64,000 nt of DNA from contig NZ_FMAJ01000004.1 of NCBI RefSeq assembly GCF_900094625.1, positions 62,001 through 126,000 of the forward strand, in the 5' to 3' direction. Within the stretch, counting starts at the first letter, position 1. The number at the start of each line of letters is the position of its first letter. The position numbers and the translations under genes are program-made. Below, in pieces: positions 9,805 through 19,939 of the stretch. The DNA is from Rhizobium aethiopicum. Lineage in GTDB: Bacteria; Pseudomonadota; Alphaproteobacteria; Rhizobiales; Rhizobiaceae. The notes under the pieces were generated by a model, which saw only the letters and a list, made by a program, of their open reading frames with translations, ran no database searches and was not told the DNA's origin.

Positions 9805-10932
9805 CTATAGATTGCGGGCGATCACCATGCGCTGCACGTCGCTCGTTCCCTCATAGATCTGGCAGATGCGCACATCGCGGTAGATGCGCTCGACCGGATA
9901 ATCGGCCATGTAGCCATAACCGCCGTGAATCTGGATTGCGTCCGAGCAGACGCGCTCCGCCATCTCCGAGGCAAAGAGCTTCGCCATCGAAGCTTCCGCT
10001 AGGCAGGGCAGCCCGGCTTCCCTGAGGGCGGCGGCATGAAAGACGAGCTGGCGCGCCGCCTCGATCCGCACCGCCATGTCGGCAAGGCGGAAGGCAACGG
10101 CCTGGTGCTCGAAAATCGGCTTGCCGAAAGCCGTTCGTTCCTTGGCGTAGTCACGCGCCGCCTCGAAAGCTGCCCGCGCCATGCCGACGGCTTGCGCCGC
10201 AATGCCGATCCGCCCGCCCTCGAGATTGGCAAGCGCGATACGATAACCTTCGCCTTCTCCACCGAGCCTCAGCTCCGCAGGAATGCGCATGGCGTTAAAG
10301 GCGATCTGGCAGGTATCGGTGGAATGCAGCCCGAGCTTTTCCTCGATGCGGATCACCTCGTATCCCGGCGTCTCCGTCGGCACGATGAAGGCGGTGATGC
10401 CCTTCTTGCCGGCGTCGGGGTCGGTGACGGCGAAGACGATGATCACATTGCCGTTCTTGCCCGAGGTGATGAACTGCTTGGCGCCGTCAATCACGTAGTG
10501 GTCGCCGTCACGCCGGGCCCGGGTCTTCAGGTTCGAGGCATCGGAACCGGCCTGCGGTTCGGTGAGCGCAAAGCCGCCGATCCATTCGCCGGTCGCAAGC
10601 TTCGGCAGGAAGCGCTGCCGCTGCTCCTCGGTGCCGAATTTCAGGATCGGCACGCAACCGACGGAGCTGTGCACGCTCATGATCGTCGAACAGGGCCCGT
10701 CGCCCGCGGCAATCTCCTCGAGTGCCGCAGCATAGGCGACGACACCCGTATCCGAGCCACCATAGGCTTCCGGCACCAGCATGCCGAGCAGCCCGAGTTC
10801 GCCCATCTCCTTCAGCTCCTCGCGCGGGAAAAGATGCTCCCGGTCGCGTTTGGCCGCGCCCGGCGCCAGCCGGTCGCGGGCAAAGTCGCGGGCGAGATCC
10901 GAAATCTGCTGCTGGAGTTCGGAAAGGATCAT
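9805..10932 (-). CDS. Short/branched-chain acyl-CoA dehydrogenase
   Basis: The 375-aa FAD enzyme should oxidise a branched acyl-CoA (2-methylbutyryl- or isobutyryl-CoA) made by the BCKDH complex, passing electrons to ETF. Motifs seen: FAD/substrate segment [19 protein letters not shown] (~residues 120-140), [15 protein letters not shown], the [20 protein letters not shown] helix, and the catalytic Glu in [20 protein letters not shown] near the C-terminus. That Glu position is shared with SCAD, SBCAD and isobutyryl-CoA dehydrogenases and differs from the isovaleryl-type enzyme at 14862. Its place between thiolase and bkdA1 supports an isoleucine/valine role; the exact substrate is inferred. 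Confidence 0.88.
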   Translation of the reverse strand: MILSELQQQISDLARDFARDRLAPGAAKRDREHLFPREELKEMGELGLLGMLVPEAYGGSDTGVVAYAAALEEIAAGDGPCSTIMSVHSSVGCVPILKFGTEEQRQRFLPKLATGEWIGGFALTEPQAGSDASNLKTRARRDGDHYVIDGAKQFITSGKNGNVIIVFAVTDPDAGKKGITAFIVPTETPGYEVIRIEEKLGLHSTDTCQIAFNAMRIPAELRLGGEGEGYRIALANLEGGRIGIAAQAVGMARAAFEAARDYAKERTAFGKPIFEHQAVAFRLADMAVRIEAARQLVFHAAALREAGLPCLAEASMAKLFASEMAERVCSDAIQIHGGYGYMADYPVERIYRDVRICQIYEGTSDVQRMVIARNL

Positions 10933-10950
10933 ATGGCTTCTCCCCTCCGC

Positions 10951-12138
10951 CTAGTGCCGTTCGATGGCGACGGCGGTCGCCTCGCCGCCGCCGATGCAGA
11001 GTGCCGCCATGCCGCGCTTCAGGTCATAGCGCTCCAAAGCTGCAAGCAGCGTCACCAGAATCCGGGCTCCCGATGCGCCGATCGGATGGCCGAGCGCGCA
11101 GGCGCCGCCATGCACGTTCACCTTTTCATGCGGCAGGTCGAGATCGCGCATCGCCGCCATGGCGACGACGGCGAAAGCCTCATTGATTTCGAAGAGGTCG
11201 ACGTCGGAAAGCGCCAGGCCGGTCCGATCCGACAGCTTCTGCAGCGCGCCGATCGGCGCGGTGGCAAAAAGATTGGGCGCTTGTGAGTGGGTGGCATGGC
11301 CGAGGATGGTGGCGAGCGGGGTCAGGCCGCGATGCTCCGCCTCGGAGCGGCGCATCAGCGCGAGCGCTGCCGCGCCATCTGAGATCGAGCTGGAATTGGC
11401 GGCGGTCACGGTGCCGCCGTCGCGGAAGGCGGGCTTCAGCGTCGGGATCTTGTCGGGCTTGGCCCTGCCCGGCTGTTCGTCGCGGCTCGCCACCTGCTCG
11501 GTTTTCCCCGACCTGACCGTGACCGGCACGATCTCGCTTTCGAAACTGCCGTCCGCGATCGCCTTCTGCGCCCGGGTCAGAGAGGCGATGGCGTAATTAT
11601 CCTGCGCCTCGCGCGTGAACTGATAGGCCTCGGCGCAATCCTCCGCGAAGCTGCCCATCAAGCGCCCCTTGTCATAAGCATCCTCCAGCCCGTCGAGGAA
11701 CATGTGATCCACGACACGCCCATGGCCGAGCCTGTAGCCGCCGCGGGCCTTGTCCAGGAGATAGGGCGCATTCGTCATGCTTTCCATGCCGCCTGCAAGC
11801 GCGATCGAAGCACTGCCGGCAGCGATCAGGTCGTGCGCCATCATCACCGCCTTCATGCCCGAGCCGCACATCTTGTTGACGGTGCTTGCCCCTGTCGCAA
11901 AGGGCAGGCCGGCGCCGATCGCCGCCTGGCGCGCCGGCGCCTGGCCAAGGCCCGCCGGCAGGACGCAGCCAAAGACGACCTCCTCGATCGCCTCGGCCGC
12001 GATATGGCTGCGCTCAAGTGCTGCGCGGATCGCGGCTGCTCCGAGCTCCGGCGCTGTCGCCTCCTTCAGCTCTCCCTGCAAACTGCCGATCGGCGTGCGC
12101 GCCGCACCGACGATGACGATAGGATCCTGCGAAACCAT
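10951..12138 (-). CDS. Acetyl-CoA acyltransferase (thiolase), probably for 2-methylacetoacetyl-CoA
   Basis: This 395-aa degradative thiolase cleaves a 3-oxoacyl-CoA with CoA. The nucleophilic Cys lies in STVNKMCGSGMKAVMMAHD (~residue 93), the GGMESMTNAPYLLDKARGG segment follows, and the C-terminal catalytic His and Cys lie in NVHGGACALGHPIGASGARI and MAALCIGGGEATAVAIE. The gene sits 18 bp before the acyl-CoA dehydrogenase and 22 bp after the SDR gene. With them it would give the last step of isoleucine breakdown, yielding acetyl-CoA and propionyl-CoA. A general acetoacetyl-CoA thiolase activity cannot be excluded. Confidence 0.9.
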   Translation of the reverse strand: MVSQDPIVIVGAARTPIGSLQGELKEATAPELGAAAIRAALERSHIAAEAIEEVVFGCVLPAGLGQAPARQAAIGAGLPFATGASTVNKMCGSGMKAVMMAHDLIAAGSASIALAGGMESMTNAPYLLDKARGGYRLGHGRVVDHMFLDGLEDAYDKGRLMGSFAEDCAEAYQFTREAQDNYAIASLTRAQKAIADGSFESEIVPVTVRSGKTEQVASRDEQPGRAKPDKIPTLKPAFRDGGTVTAANSSSISDGAAALALMRRSEAEHRGLTPLATILGHATHSQAPNLFATAPIGALQKLSDRTGLALSDVDLFEINEAFAVVAMAAMRDLDLPHEKVNVHGGACALGHPIGASGARILVTLLAALERYDLKRGMAALCIGGGEATAVAIERH

Positions 12139-12160
12139 CTTTCCTCCTTGGGCGTCACGC

Positions 12161-12928
12161 TTAACGCGCGCCCATCCGCAATGCGCCGTCGAGGCGGATG
12201 ACCTCGCCGTTCAGCATGTTGTTTTCAAACATATGGCGCACCAGCGCAGCAAATTCAGCCGGCCGGCCGAGCCGCGGCGGAAAGGGCACGCTCTGGCCGA
12301 GTGCCGCCTGAACTTCGGCCGGCATGCCTGCCATCATCGGCGTCTCGAAGATGCCGGGCGCGATCGACACGACGCGAATGCCGTGACGGGCAAGCTCGCG
12401 GGCGATCGGTAATGTCATCGCCGCCACCCCGCCTTTGGAGGCGGCATAGGCGGCCTGGCCGATCTGGCCGTCGAAGGCGGCAACCGAGGCCGTATTGACA
12501 ATGACGCCGCGTTCGCCTTCGCCATCCGGCTCCGCACTCTTGATCGCCGCGGCGGCAAGCCGGATCATATTGAAGGTACCGATGAGATTGATGCCGACGG
12601 TGCGCGCAAAACTCTCCAGCCGGTGCGGACCGTCGCGGCCGATCACCTTTTCAGCCGGCGCCACGCCGGCGCAATTGACCAGCCCGCGCACGCTGCCGAA
12701 GGCTTCGAGCGCTGCGGCGACCACGGCTGCTCCCGCCTCGCCGTCGCTCACATCGGCCTTGACGAAGCGGGCCTCGCTGCCGAACTCCCGAGCGATACCC
12801 TCGCCCGCCTCAACATTGAGATCGGCGATCGTCACGCGCCCGCCGGCCTCGACGAACATGCGTGCGGTCGCCGCACCCAACCCGGAGCCGCCTCCCGTCA
12901 CGATGAAACTTGCGCCGCGGATCAGCAT
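12161..12928 (-). CDS. SDR 3-hydroxyacyl-CoA dehydrogenase (HSD17B10-like, 2-methyl-3-hydroxybutyryl-CoA)
   Basis: The 255-aa short-chain dehydrogenase starts [20 protein letters not shown] (Rossmann TGxxxGxG). It has NCAGVAP, the catalytic Ser in [11 protein letters not shown] and the YxxxK in [12 protein letters not shown] (~residues 163-167). The tail [19 protein letters not shown] closely follows type II 3-hydroxyacyl-CoA dehydrogenases that oxidise 2-methyl-3-hydroxybutyryl-CoA. The start at 12928 is chosen for the GGAGAAGA upstream; a further in-frame ATG at 12955 has poorer support. It is the first gene of the seven-gene minus-strand operon, divergent from the AraC-type gene. Confidence 0.9.
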   Translation of the reverse strand: MLIRGASFIVTGGGSGLGAATARMFVEAGGRVTIADLNVEAGEGIAREFGSEARFVKADVSDGEAGAAVVAAALEAFGSVRGLVNCAGVAPAEKVIGRDGPHRLESFARTVGINLIGTFNMIRLAAAAIKSAEPDGEGERGVIVNTASVAAFDGQIGQAAYAASKGGVAAMTLPIARELARHGIRVVSIAPGIFETPMMAGMPAEVQAALGQSVPFPPRLGRPAEFAALVRHMFENNMLNGEVIRLDGALRMGAR

Positions 12929-13061
12929 GGATCTCTTCTCCTCGCCGCCGGCCATCTCCTCCAGACATTGCCGGCAGACAGGATTCTATGCGCTCAGCCT
13001 ATTGCAAGCGATGACAGAACTGCTCCATTATTTCGGCCAGTTTTGCCATAGCGGGGTTGGA

Positions 13062-14069
13062 ATGGCCGAGATCGAGCGACGCATGATCGCACCGGGCTTC
13101 GTCGAGGAGGCGCTCGACAGCCTGCGGCGGCTCGGCAAGCCGACGGCGCCGATCCTTGCGCGGGTCGGCTTGCCGGCGGTTGTCGATCAGCCGGTGTCTG
13201 CCGAGACCTATGGCGCGCTCTGGCTGGCAATTGCCGCCGAGCTTGACGACGAATTCTTCGGCATGAGCGGCCGGCCGATGCGCAGCGGTAGCTTCACGCT
13301 GCTCTGCCACTGCGTGCTGCATGCGCCGACGCTTGGTCAGGCGCTACGCCGGGCGCTGCGTTTTCTCGATGTCGTGCTCGACGATCCCAGAGGACGGCTT
13401 GTCATCCGCGACGGTCTGGCCGAGATCGAACTCAGGGATGCCGGCAGCGCGCGCTCGGCCTTCGCCTACCGCACCTACTGGATCATCCTGCACGGCATCA
13501 TCTGCTGGCTGGTCGGCCGCCGCTTCCCGATCCGGCTCGTCGATTTCCGCTGTGCCGAGCCGAAACAAGGCGCCGACTACCGACTGTTCTTCGGGGCGCC
13601 AGTGCGCTTCTCGCAAGCCATCAGCCGCCTCGGCTTCGACAGCGTCATGCTGGACCTGCCGATTTCACGCAGCGAACAGGCGCTTAAACAGTTCCTGCGC
13701 GGCGCGCCCGCCAATATTCTGGTGCGCTATCGCTACGACGCCGGCATCGCCGCCGCTGTGCGCCGGCGCTTGAGCCAGGCAACGCCTGCTGCTTGGCGAA
13801 GTTTCGCCGAACTTGCCGCCGAGATGCGCATGCGGCCTTCAACGCTGCGCCACCGCTTGCACGACGAAGGACAAAGCTACGCCGCGATCAAGGACGACAT
13901 CCGCCGGGACCTCGCGGTCGAATTACTGCTGAATACCTCGAAAACGATCGGCGAAATCGCCCTGCAGCTCGGCTATTCCGAACACAGCGCCTTCTTTCGC
14001 GCCTTCCGGAAATGGATGGGCAAAAGCCCCGAGGCATTCCGGCGAGAGGATGCGGAGAATTCAACATAG
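13062..14069 (+). CDS. AraC-family transcriptional regulator
   Basis: The protein (335 aa from this start) has an N-terminal arabinose-binding-type sensory domain and a C-terminal AraC double helix-turn-helix (RMRPSTLRHRLHDEGQSYAA; IGEIALQLGYSEHSAFFRAF; KWMGKSPEAFRRE). The frame is open far upstream, so the start is uncertain: 13062 follows gcggggttgga and is preferred; 13011 and 13083 are alternatives. It lies between the divergent isoleucine/bkd operon and the leucine operon, so control of one or both is a reasonable inference. The family call is firm; ligand and targets are not known. Confidence 0.85.
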   Translation: MAEIERRMIAPGFVEEALDSLRRLGKPTAPILARVGLPAVVDQPVSAETYGALWLAIAAELDDEFFGMSGRPMRSGSFTLLCHCVLHAPTLGQALRRALRFLDVVLDDPRGRLVIRDGLAEIELRDAGSARSAFAYRTYWIILHGIICWLVGRRFPIRLVDFRCAEPKQGADYRLFFGAPVRFSQAISRLGFDSVMLDLPISRSEQALKQFLRGAPANILVRYRYDAGIAAAVRRRLSQATPAAWRSFAELAAEMRMRPSTLRHRLHDEGQSYAAIKDDIRRDLAVELLLNTSKTIGEIALQLGYSEHSAFFRAFRKWMGKSPEAFRREDAENST

Positions 14070-14070
14070 A

Positions 14071-14475
14071 TCACTCGAGACGCTTAACCCCACCCGACTG
14101 ACTTCGCGCCTTCGAGAACATGGCGGCAATCTTCATCATAAAGGATTTGCTGAAGCGACCGAGGGCCTGTTGATGAGGCTCGATGTACCAGGAGTGCTCG
14201 ACGATGTCGTAATTGTATTCGTCAACGACGATCCAGCTCTGCTTGAGATCTCCAAGACCGGCCCGTCGGCGCTCGATATCGGGGATTTCCAGGGGCAACC
14301 CTCCCCGGCTGCGGCGGTGGGGTAATTGCCAGCAGGACGAGGTGCGTATTTCCATCACTGGCACTGCGGATTGCAATCACGACACAGACCGGCCGCTGTT
14401 TCGTCCCTCAGTCTCGCCACGTTGCTGCTGCCATGCCCAGAGATAGGGATAGATTATCAGCTCGCCAGGACGAAC
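14071..14475 (-). pseudogene. Frameshifted toxin-like gene of a toxin-antitoxin pair
   Basis: Three collinear minus-strand segments in different frames fit one ~130-aa protein: PGELIIYPYLWAWQQQRGET, then QRPVCVVIAIRSASDGNTHL and VLLAITPPPQPG, then LEIPDIERRRAGLGDLKQSW continuing through VEHSWYIEPHQQALGRFSKS to the stop at 14071-14073. Two single-base shifts, near 14400 and in the GGGG run at 14292-14295, join them. I do not recognise the fold with certainty; the GELIIYPYLWAWQQQRGE start and small size suggest a PemK/MazF-like growth inhibitor. The antitoxin-like gene lies directly upstream in the same frame as the first segment. Sequencing error is possible but two indels argue for decay. Confidence 0.6.
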
Positions 14476-14730
14476 TCATGTCTCATCGTCGTAGCCTTCG
14501 CCCTTTGCCAGCCGCTCAACATCACCAAACAACTCGGCATGCGCGCCCGGCATCTCCGAGGCGGCATGGGCGCGGCGCGGATCTGTGCCACTGCGCAGGC
14601 GCTCATAATGCTCATAACTCATCAGCACAAAACGCGGCTTGTTGTGGCGGGTAAGAACGACCGGTTCGCGGCTTGCGGCATCGGTGACGTCACCGACCTG
14701 TTTGTTGAGATCACCCGTGTCGCATCGAAT
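14476..14730 (-). pseudogene. Phd/YefM-type antitoxin, start codon missing
   Basis: The frame encodes about 84 aa: DLNKQVGDVTDAASREPVVL, TRHNKPRFVLMSYEHYERLR, then an acidic tail with AELFGDVERLAKGEGYDDE. This is the Phd/YefM antitoxin pattern (N-terminal DNA-binding domain, toxin-binding tail). No ATG, GTG or TTG lies in frame after the upstream stop; only ATT at 14730 is available, or the ATG at the adjacent frame if a base was lost. With the broken toxin next to it, the module looks inactive. Its likely operator is the repeat at 14745-14773. Confidence 0.65.
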
Positions 14731-14744
14731 AGTGTCTCCTATTT

Positions 14745-14773
14745 GATTTCCATATATTCCATGATTTCCATAT
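14745..14773 (-). promoter_or_regulatory. Tandem 11-bp repeats upstream of the antitoxin-like gene
   Basis: GATTTCCATAT occurs twice on the plus strand (14745-14755 and 14763-14773), 18 bp apart, directly before the antitoxin-like gene and ~90 bp before ivd. Such paired sites are usual operators of Phd-type antitoxins. Function is inferred from position. Confidence 0.5.
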
Positions 14774-14861
14774 TTCTAGAAAATGGAGTCTTATACCCAT
14801 TATTCGGAGGCACTTTGAACCTGCCGCAACCCGCGCTACATATTTCAGCGGGAGGATTGCC

Positions 14862-16007
14862 ATGTTCGATTTTTCGCTCGGCGAAACCGCGGATGCGATC
14901 CGCGACACGACGGCGCGATTTGCCGCCGACCATATTTCTCCGCTGGCTGCGGAGATCGACGAAAGCAACACGTTTCCACGCCAGCTCTGGCCTCAGATGG
15001 GCGCACTCGGCCTGCATGGGATCACCGTTGAGGAAGAGTTCGGCGGCGCCGGTCTCGGTTATCTCGAGCATGTCGTCGCCATGGAGGAGGTCTCGCGCGC
15101 CTCGGCTTCGGTCGGCTTAAGCTACGGCGCCCACTCCAATCTCTGCGTCAATCAGATCCGCCGCTGGGCCTCGCCGGAGCAGAAACGCCGCCATCTGCCG
15201 AAACTGATTTCCGGCGAACATGTTGGCTCGCTCGCCATGTCGGAGGTTGGCGCCGGCTCCGATGTCGTCTCAATGCGGTTGCGTGCAGAGCAAAAGGGCG
15301 ACCGCTATATTCTGAACGGTACGAAGTTCTGGATCACCAATGCGCCGCATGCCGATGTGCTCGTCGTCTATGCCAAGACCGATCCGGCCGCCGGCCCGAA
15401 AGGCATTTCCGCCTTCATCATCGAAAAAGGCCTGCCCGGCTTCAGCGTCTCTAACAAGCTTTCCAAGCTCGGCATGCGCGGCAGCGACACGGCCGAACTG
15501 GTCTTTCAGGATTGCGAGGTACCGGCCGAGGCACTGATGGGACGGGAGGGACAAGGCGTAAAAATCCTGATGTCCGGCCTCGATTACGAACGCGCCGTGC
15601 TTGCCGCTGGCCCACTCGGCATCATGCAGGCCTGTCTCGACGTGGTGCTACCCTATGTGCGCGAGCGCAAGCAGTTCGGCAAGGCGATCGGCGACTTCCA
15701 GCTGATGCAGGGCAAGATTGCCGACATGTATGTGGCACTGAATTCGGCCCGCGCCTATGTTTATTCCGTGGCGCGGGCCTGCGATGCCGGCCGCGCGACA
15801 CGCACTGATGCGGCCGCCGCGATCCTTTTTGCCAGCGAGAATGCCGTGAAGGTGTCGCTGGAAGCAATCCAGGCGCTTGGCGGCGCCGGCTATACCAAGG
15901 AATGGCCGGTCGAGCGCTTCCTGCGCGACGCCAAGCTCTACGATATCGGGGCCGGCACGAATGAAATCCGCCGCTATCTGATCGGTCGGGAGCTCATTTC
16001 CTCATGA
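14862..16007 (+). CDS. ivd: Isovaleryl-CoA dehydrogenase
   Basis: The 381-aa flavoenzyme converts isovaleryl-CoA to 3-methylcrotonyl-CoA in leucine degradation. Diagnostic features are [37 protein letters not shown], and the catalytic Glu in the internal position [18 protein letters not shown] (~residue 240). The C-terminal site that carries Glu in other acyl-CoA dehydrogenases is Gly here ([19 protein letters not shown]). This arrangement is the hallmark of isovaleryl-CoA dehydrogenases. A good ribosome site (cgggaggattgcc) precedes the start. It opens the five-gene leucine operon and overlaps the next gene by 4 bp. Confidence 0.95.
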   Translation: MFDFSLGETADAIRDTTARFAADHISPLAAEIDESNTFPRQLWPQMGALGLHGITVEEEFGGAGLGYLEHVVAMEEVSRASASVGLSYGAHSNLCVNQIRRWASPEQKRRHLPKLISGEHVGSLAMSEVGAGSDVVSMRLRAEQKGDRYILNGTKFWITNAPHADVLVVYAKTDPAAGPKGISAFIIEKGLPGFSVSNKLSKLGMRGSDTAELVFQDCEVPAEALMGREGQGVKILMSGLDYERAVLAAGPLGIMQACLDVVLPYVRERKQFGKAIGDFQLMQGKIADMYVALNSARAYVYSVARACDAGRATRTDAAAAILFASENAVKVSLEAIQALGGAGYTKEWPVERFLRDAKLYDIGAGTNEIRRYLIGRELISS

Positions 16008-17614
16008 CGGTGATTTCGACTGCGATCGATCGCGACAGCGAAAGCTTCAAAGCCAATACCGCCAAGAACAAGGCCCTCGTCGCCGAGCTCTACGAACGTT
16101 CAGGCAAAGCGCGCGAGGGCGGATCACAGACGGCGCGCGAGCGCCATACCGGCAAGGGCAAGCTCCTGCCGCGTGACCGCATCCAGTTGCTGCTCGACGC
16201 CGGCAGCCCTTTCCTGGAAATCGGCGCGCTGGCCGCCAACGGCATGTATGGTGGCGAGGCGCCGGGCGCCGGCATCATCGCGGGCATCGGCCGCGTTTGC
16301 GGTCGCGAGGTGATGATTGTCGCCAATGACGCGACGGTGAAAGGCGGCGCCTATTACCCGCTGACGGTGAAGAAGCATCTCAGGGCGCAGGAGATCGCCC
16401 TGCAGAACCGGCTGCCCTGCCTCTATCTGGTCGATAGCGGCGGCGCCAATCTTCCGCATCAGGCCGAAGTCTTTCCAGACCGCGACCATTTCGGCGCGAT
16501 CTTCTACAACCAGGCGCAGATGTCCGCCGAAGGCATTCCGCAGATCGCCTGCGTCATGGGAAGCTGCACGGCCGGTGGTGCCTATGTGCCCGCCATGTCT
16601 GATGAGACGGTAATCGTGCGCAATCAGGGCACGATCTTCCTTGCCGGCCCCCCGCTGGTCAAAGCCGCGACCGGCGAGATCATCTCGGCCGAAGAGCTCG
16701 GAGGCGCAGAGACCCATGGTCGCCGTTCCGGCGTCGTCGATCATGTCGCCGAAAATGATGAGCATGCGCTGCTTCTGGTGCGCGATATCGTCGCCAGCCT
16801 CAACAGCGTCAAATCGGTCGATATCGACATCCAGCCTCCGCGGCCGCCGAAGCTCGACGTCGACGACCTCCACGGCATCATTCCGGACGATGTGCGCTCG
16901 CCCTATGACGTGCGCGAGGTGATCGGCCGGATCGTCGACGGCTCCGAACTGCACGAGTTCAAGCCGCTCTACGGCACCACGCTCATCTGCGGCTTCGCCC
17001 GCATCTGGGGCATGCCGGTCGCCGTCATCGCCAATAACGGCGTGCTTTTTTCCGAAAGCGCACTGAAGGGCGCGCATTTCATCGAGCTCGCCTGCCAGCG
17101 CCGCGTGCCGCTGCTGTTTCTGCAGAACATCTCCGGCTTCATGGTCGGCGGCCGCTATGAGGCCGGCGGCATCGCCAAGGATGGGGCAAAGCTGGTGACG
17201 GCGGTCGCCACCGCGACCGTGCCGAAGATCACCGTCATCATCGGCGGCAGCTTCGGCGCCGGCAATTACGGCATGTGCGGCCGCGCCTATCGCCCGCGTT
17301 TCCTCTTCACCTGGCCAAACAGCCGCATCAGCGTCATGGGCGGTGAACAGGCGGCCTCCGTGCTCGCCACCATCCGCCGCGATGCGCTGGAGGCGCGCGG
17401 AGAGAATTGGCCGGCCGATGAGGAGGAAGCTTTCAAGGCGCCGATCCGCGCCGGCTACGAGGCGGAGGGCAGTCCCTATTATGCCACCGCCCGCCTCTGG
17501 GACGACGGCATCATCGATCCCAGCCAGACGAGGGATGTACTCGGCCTTGCTTTCTCAGCCTGCCTGAATGCACCGATCCCGAAAGCGCCGCGCTTCGGCC
17601 TGTTTCGAATGTGA
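16004..17614 (+). CDS. mccB: Methylcrotonyl-CoA carboxylase, carboxyltransferase (beta) subunit
   Basis: This 536-aa carboxyltransferase moves CO2 from biotin to 3-methylcrotonyl-CoA. Seen: [20 protein letters not shown] at the N-terminus, [40 protein letters not shown] with the oxyanion glycines, and in the C-terminal domain [20 protein letters not shown] and [20 protein letters not shown]. These are typical of MCC beta and separate it from propionyl-CoA carboxylase. The start overlaps the ivd stop (ATGA), and mccA begins a few bases after its stop. Confidence 0.95.
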   Translation: MTVISTAIDRDSESFKANTAKNKALVAELYERSGKAREGGSQTARERHTGKGKLLPRDRIQLLLDAGSPFLEIGALAANGMYGGEAPGAGIIAGIGRVCGREVMIVANDATVKGGAYYPLTVKKHLRAQEIALQNRLPCLYLVDSGGANLPHQAEVFPDRDHFGAIFYNQAQMSAEGIPQIACVMGSCTAGGAYVPAMSDETVIVRNQGTIFLAGPPLVKAATGEIISAEELGGAETHGRRSGVVDHVAENDEHALLLVRDIVASLNSVKSVDIDIQPPRPPKLDVDDLHGIIPDDVRSPYDVREVIGRIVDGSELHEFKPLYGTTLICGFARIWGMPVAVIANNGVLFSESALKGAHFIELACQRRVPLLFLQNISGFMVGGRYEAGGIAKDGAKLVTAVATATVPKITVIIGGSFGAGNYGMCGRAYRPRFLFTWPNSRISVMGGEQAASVLATIRRDALEARGENWPADEEEAFKAPIRAGYEAEGSPYYATARLWDDGIIDPSQTRDVLGLAFSACLNAPIPKAPRFGLFRM

Positions 17615-17621
17615 GGCGGCA

Positions 17622-19487
17622 ATGATGGAAAGCCTGCTCATCGCCAACAGAGGCGAAATCGCCCGCCGCATCATCCGCACGGCAAAGACCGCCGGCATCC
17701 GCACCATCGCTGTCTATTCCGAGGCCGATGCCGGCCTGCCCTTCGTCAAAGAAGCCGACGAAGCGATCGCCATCGGGCCACCGCCGGCCCGCGAAAGCTA
17801 TCTGTCGCAGGAGCGTATCCTGGAAGCCGCCCGCAAAACCGGCGCGGCCGCCATCCATCCTGGCTATGGTTTCCTGTCTGAGAATGCCGAATTTGCCGAA
17901 GCGGTCGAGAAGGCCGGCATCATCTGGGTCGGCGCGCCCCCGTCCGCAATTCGGGCGATGGGGCTGAAGGACGCCGCAAAGGAACTGATGCAGGCAGCCG
18001 GCGTGCCGGTCACGCCCGGTTACCTCGGGCCGGACCAGAGCCAGGAAAAGCTCGCCGCCGAGGCTGCGGCCATCGGTTTTCCCGTCCTCATCAAGGCCGT
18101 CGCCGGCGGCGGCGGCAAGGGCATGCGCCGCGTCGACCGCCCGCAGGATTTCAGCGAGCTGCTTTCCTCCTGCCGCCGCGAGGCAGCCGCTTCCTTCGGC
18201 GATGATCGCGTCCTGATCGAGCGCTATATCGCCAATCCGCGTCATATCGAGGTGCAGGTTTTTGCCGACCAGCACGGCAACTGCGTCCACCTCTTCGAAC
18301 GCGACTGTTCGCTGCAGCGCCGGCACCAGAAAGTCATCGAGGAAGCCCCAGCGCCTGGGATCGATACCGCCACCCGGGCGGCGATCTGCGATGCAGCGGT
18401 GAAGGCGGCAAAAGCGGTGAACTATGTCGGCGCCGGCACGATCGAATTCATCGCCGATGCCTCTCAAGGTCTGCGTCCCGACCGGATCTGGTTCATGGAA
18501 ATGAACACACGTCTGCAGGTGGAACACCCCGTGACCGAAGCAATCACCGGCGAGGATCTGGTGCTCTGGCAATTGACGGTCGCAAGCGGCGAGCCGCTGC
18601 CGAGAAGCCAGGGCGAAATCACCATGAGCGGCTGGGCCATCGAAGCCCGGCTCTATGCCGAAAATCCCGCCGCCGGCTACCTGCCCTCGACCGGAAGGCT
18701 CGAACATCTGAAACTTCCGAAAACAGTCCGGGTCGATAGCGGCGTCGAACAGGGCGACGAGATCACCGCCTTTTACGATCCGATGATCGCCAAGATCATC
18801 GCGCACGGGCCGAACCGGGAGGCCGCACTGTCGAGGCTCGCCGCCGCCTGTGCCGGCATCGAGGTCTGGCCGGTCAGATCCAATGCCGGCCTTCTCGCCC
18901 GCGTCGCCGCCGACCCCGATTTTCGCGCCGCCCGGATCGATACCGGCTTCCTCGACCGCCACGGTGAAAGCCTTGTGGCGACGGAGCCGGATGAGACGGC
19001 AATCGACAAAGCGGCAACGGCACTTTCGAAGGCCGCGAACGGGGATCCCTGGTCGGTGCTGACCGGTTTTCGCATCGCCGGGCCAGGCGACGGCCGCGTT
19101 CGGGTGCGCATCGACGGCCACCTCCACTGGGGGCGCGTGCGCCCCGACCTTGAGGCGAATTCCGTCGAGGTCGACGAGAAGACCGTGCTTTTCGACGCCG
19201 GCAATGCCTGGCCGATCGGCCTGCCCCATGCGGGCGAGGTCGAGGCAAGCCAGGGTTCGGGCGACGGCGCCATCCTTTCGCCCATGCCCGGACTCGTCAT
19301 ATCGGTCGATGTCGCCGAAGGCGACACTGTTGCCAAGGGGGATCGTCTGCTGACGGTTGAAGCAATGAAGATGGAACATACGCTGCGCGCGCCCTTCGAC
19401 GGCATCGTTGGGAAATTGCAGGTTTCCACGGGGGGCCGGGTTTCGGAAAACCAGCTTGTTGTCACCGTGATGAAGGAGCAAGCGTGA
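17622..19487 (+). CDS. mccA: Methylcrotonyl-CoA carboxylase, biotin carboxylase/BCCP (alpha) subunit
   Basis: The 621-aa protein (start at 17622; 17625 is equally plausible, with gagg just upstream) carries the whole biotin half of MCC. It starts ESLLIANRGEIARRIIRTAK, has the ATP-grasp glycine loop KAVAGGGGKGMRR (~residues 160-172), the RDCSLQRRHQKVIEEAPAPG and MEMNTRLQVEHPVTEAITGE segments, and a C-terminal biotinyl domain with the biotin-accepting Lys in LTVEAMKMEHTLRAPFDG (~590). It is translationally coupled to mccB upstream and overlaps the maoC start. Confidence 0.95.
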   Translation: MMESLLIANRGEIARRIIRTAKTAGIRTIAVYSEADAGLPFVKEADEAIAIGPPPARESYLSQERILEAARKTGAAAIHPGYGFLSENAEFAEAVEKAGIIWVGAPPSAIRAMGLKDAAKELMQAAGVPVTPGYLGPDQSQEKLAAEAAAIGFPVLIKAVAGGGGKGMRRVDRPQDFSELLSSCRREAAASFGDDRVLIERYIANPRHIEVQVFADQHGNCVHLFERDCSLQRRHQKVIEEAPAPGIDTATRAAICDAAVKAAKAVNYVGAGTIEFIADASQGLRPDRIWFMEMNTRLQVEHPVTEAITGEDLVLWQLTVASGEPLPRSQGEITMSGWAIEARLYAENPAAGYLPSTGRLEHLKLPKTVRVDSGVEQGDEITAFYDPMIAKIIAHGPNREAALSRLAAACAGIEVWPVRSNAGLLARVAADPDFRAARIDTGFLDRHGESLVATEPDETAIDKAATALSKAANGDPWSVLTGFRIAGPGDGRVRVRIDGHLHWGRVRPDLEANSVEVDEKTVLFDAGNAWPIGLPHAGEVEASQGSGDGAILSPMPGLVISVDVAEGDTVAKGDRLLTVEAMKMEHTLRAPFDGIVGKLQVSTGGRVSENQLVVTVMKEQA

Positions 19488-19939
19488 TGGCCGGCCGCTA
19501 TTTCGACGAATGGACAGTCGGCGACCGCATCGCCCACGAGATCCGCCGCACGGTCACCGAGACCGATAACCTGCTGTTCACCACGCTTTCCCACAATCCG
19601 CAGCCGCTGCATCTCGATGCCGATTATGCCACCGGCACCGAGTTCGGCCGGATCGTCGTCAACGGCACTTTCACCTTTGCGCTCACCATCGGCCTGTCGG
19701 TCGGCGACACCACGCTTGGCACGCTCGTCGCCAATCTCGGCTATGACAAGGTGACGATGCCGAAGCCGGTTTTCATCGGCGATACGCTGCGGGTGGAAAC
19801 CGAGGTGACGCAGCTGCGCCGCTCGAACTCCCGCCCCGATGCCGGCATCATCACTTTCGGGCATGTCACGTTGAACCAGCGTGACGAGATCGTCTGCCAA
19901 TGCCTGCGCACGGCGATGCTGAAGGTCAAGCCGTCATGA
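19487..19939 (+). CDS. MaoC-family (R)-specific enoyl-CoA hydratase/dehydratase
   Basis: The 150-aa hot-dog-fold protein shows the MaoC hydratase pattern: RTVTETDNLLFTTLSHNPQP, then LHLDADYATGTEFGRIVVNG with the catalytic Asp/His region, and GTFTFALTIGLSVGDTTLG. The ATG overlaps the mccA stop (TGATG); a GTG three bases earlier is less likely. In this place of the leucine pathway a 3-methylglutaconyl-CoA hydratase (normally of the crotonase family) is expected and is absent. MaoC proteins are also known as mesaconyl-CoA hydratases. Its substrate is therefore open; hydration of a branched glutaconyl-like CoA ester is a reasoned guess. Confidence 0.85.
   Translation: MAGRYFDEWTVGDRIAHEIRRTVTETDNLLFTTLSHNPQPLHLDADYATGTEFGRIVVNGTFTFALTIGLSVGDTTLGTLVANLGYDKVTMPKPVFIGDTLRVETEVTQLRRSNSRPDAGIITFGHVTLNQRDEIVCQCLRTAMLKVKPS

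Noticed and set aside
12495..13061. N-terminal extension of the AraC-family protein
   Set aside because: It is antisense to the SDR gene and adds no recognisable domain.
17511..19481. 656-aa minus-strand open frame antisense to mccA
   Set aside because: It mirrors the biotin carboxylase gene, has no recognisable domain or ribosome site, and is a codon-bias artefact.
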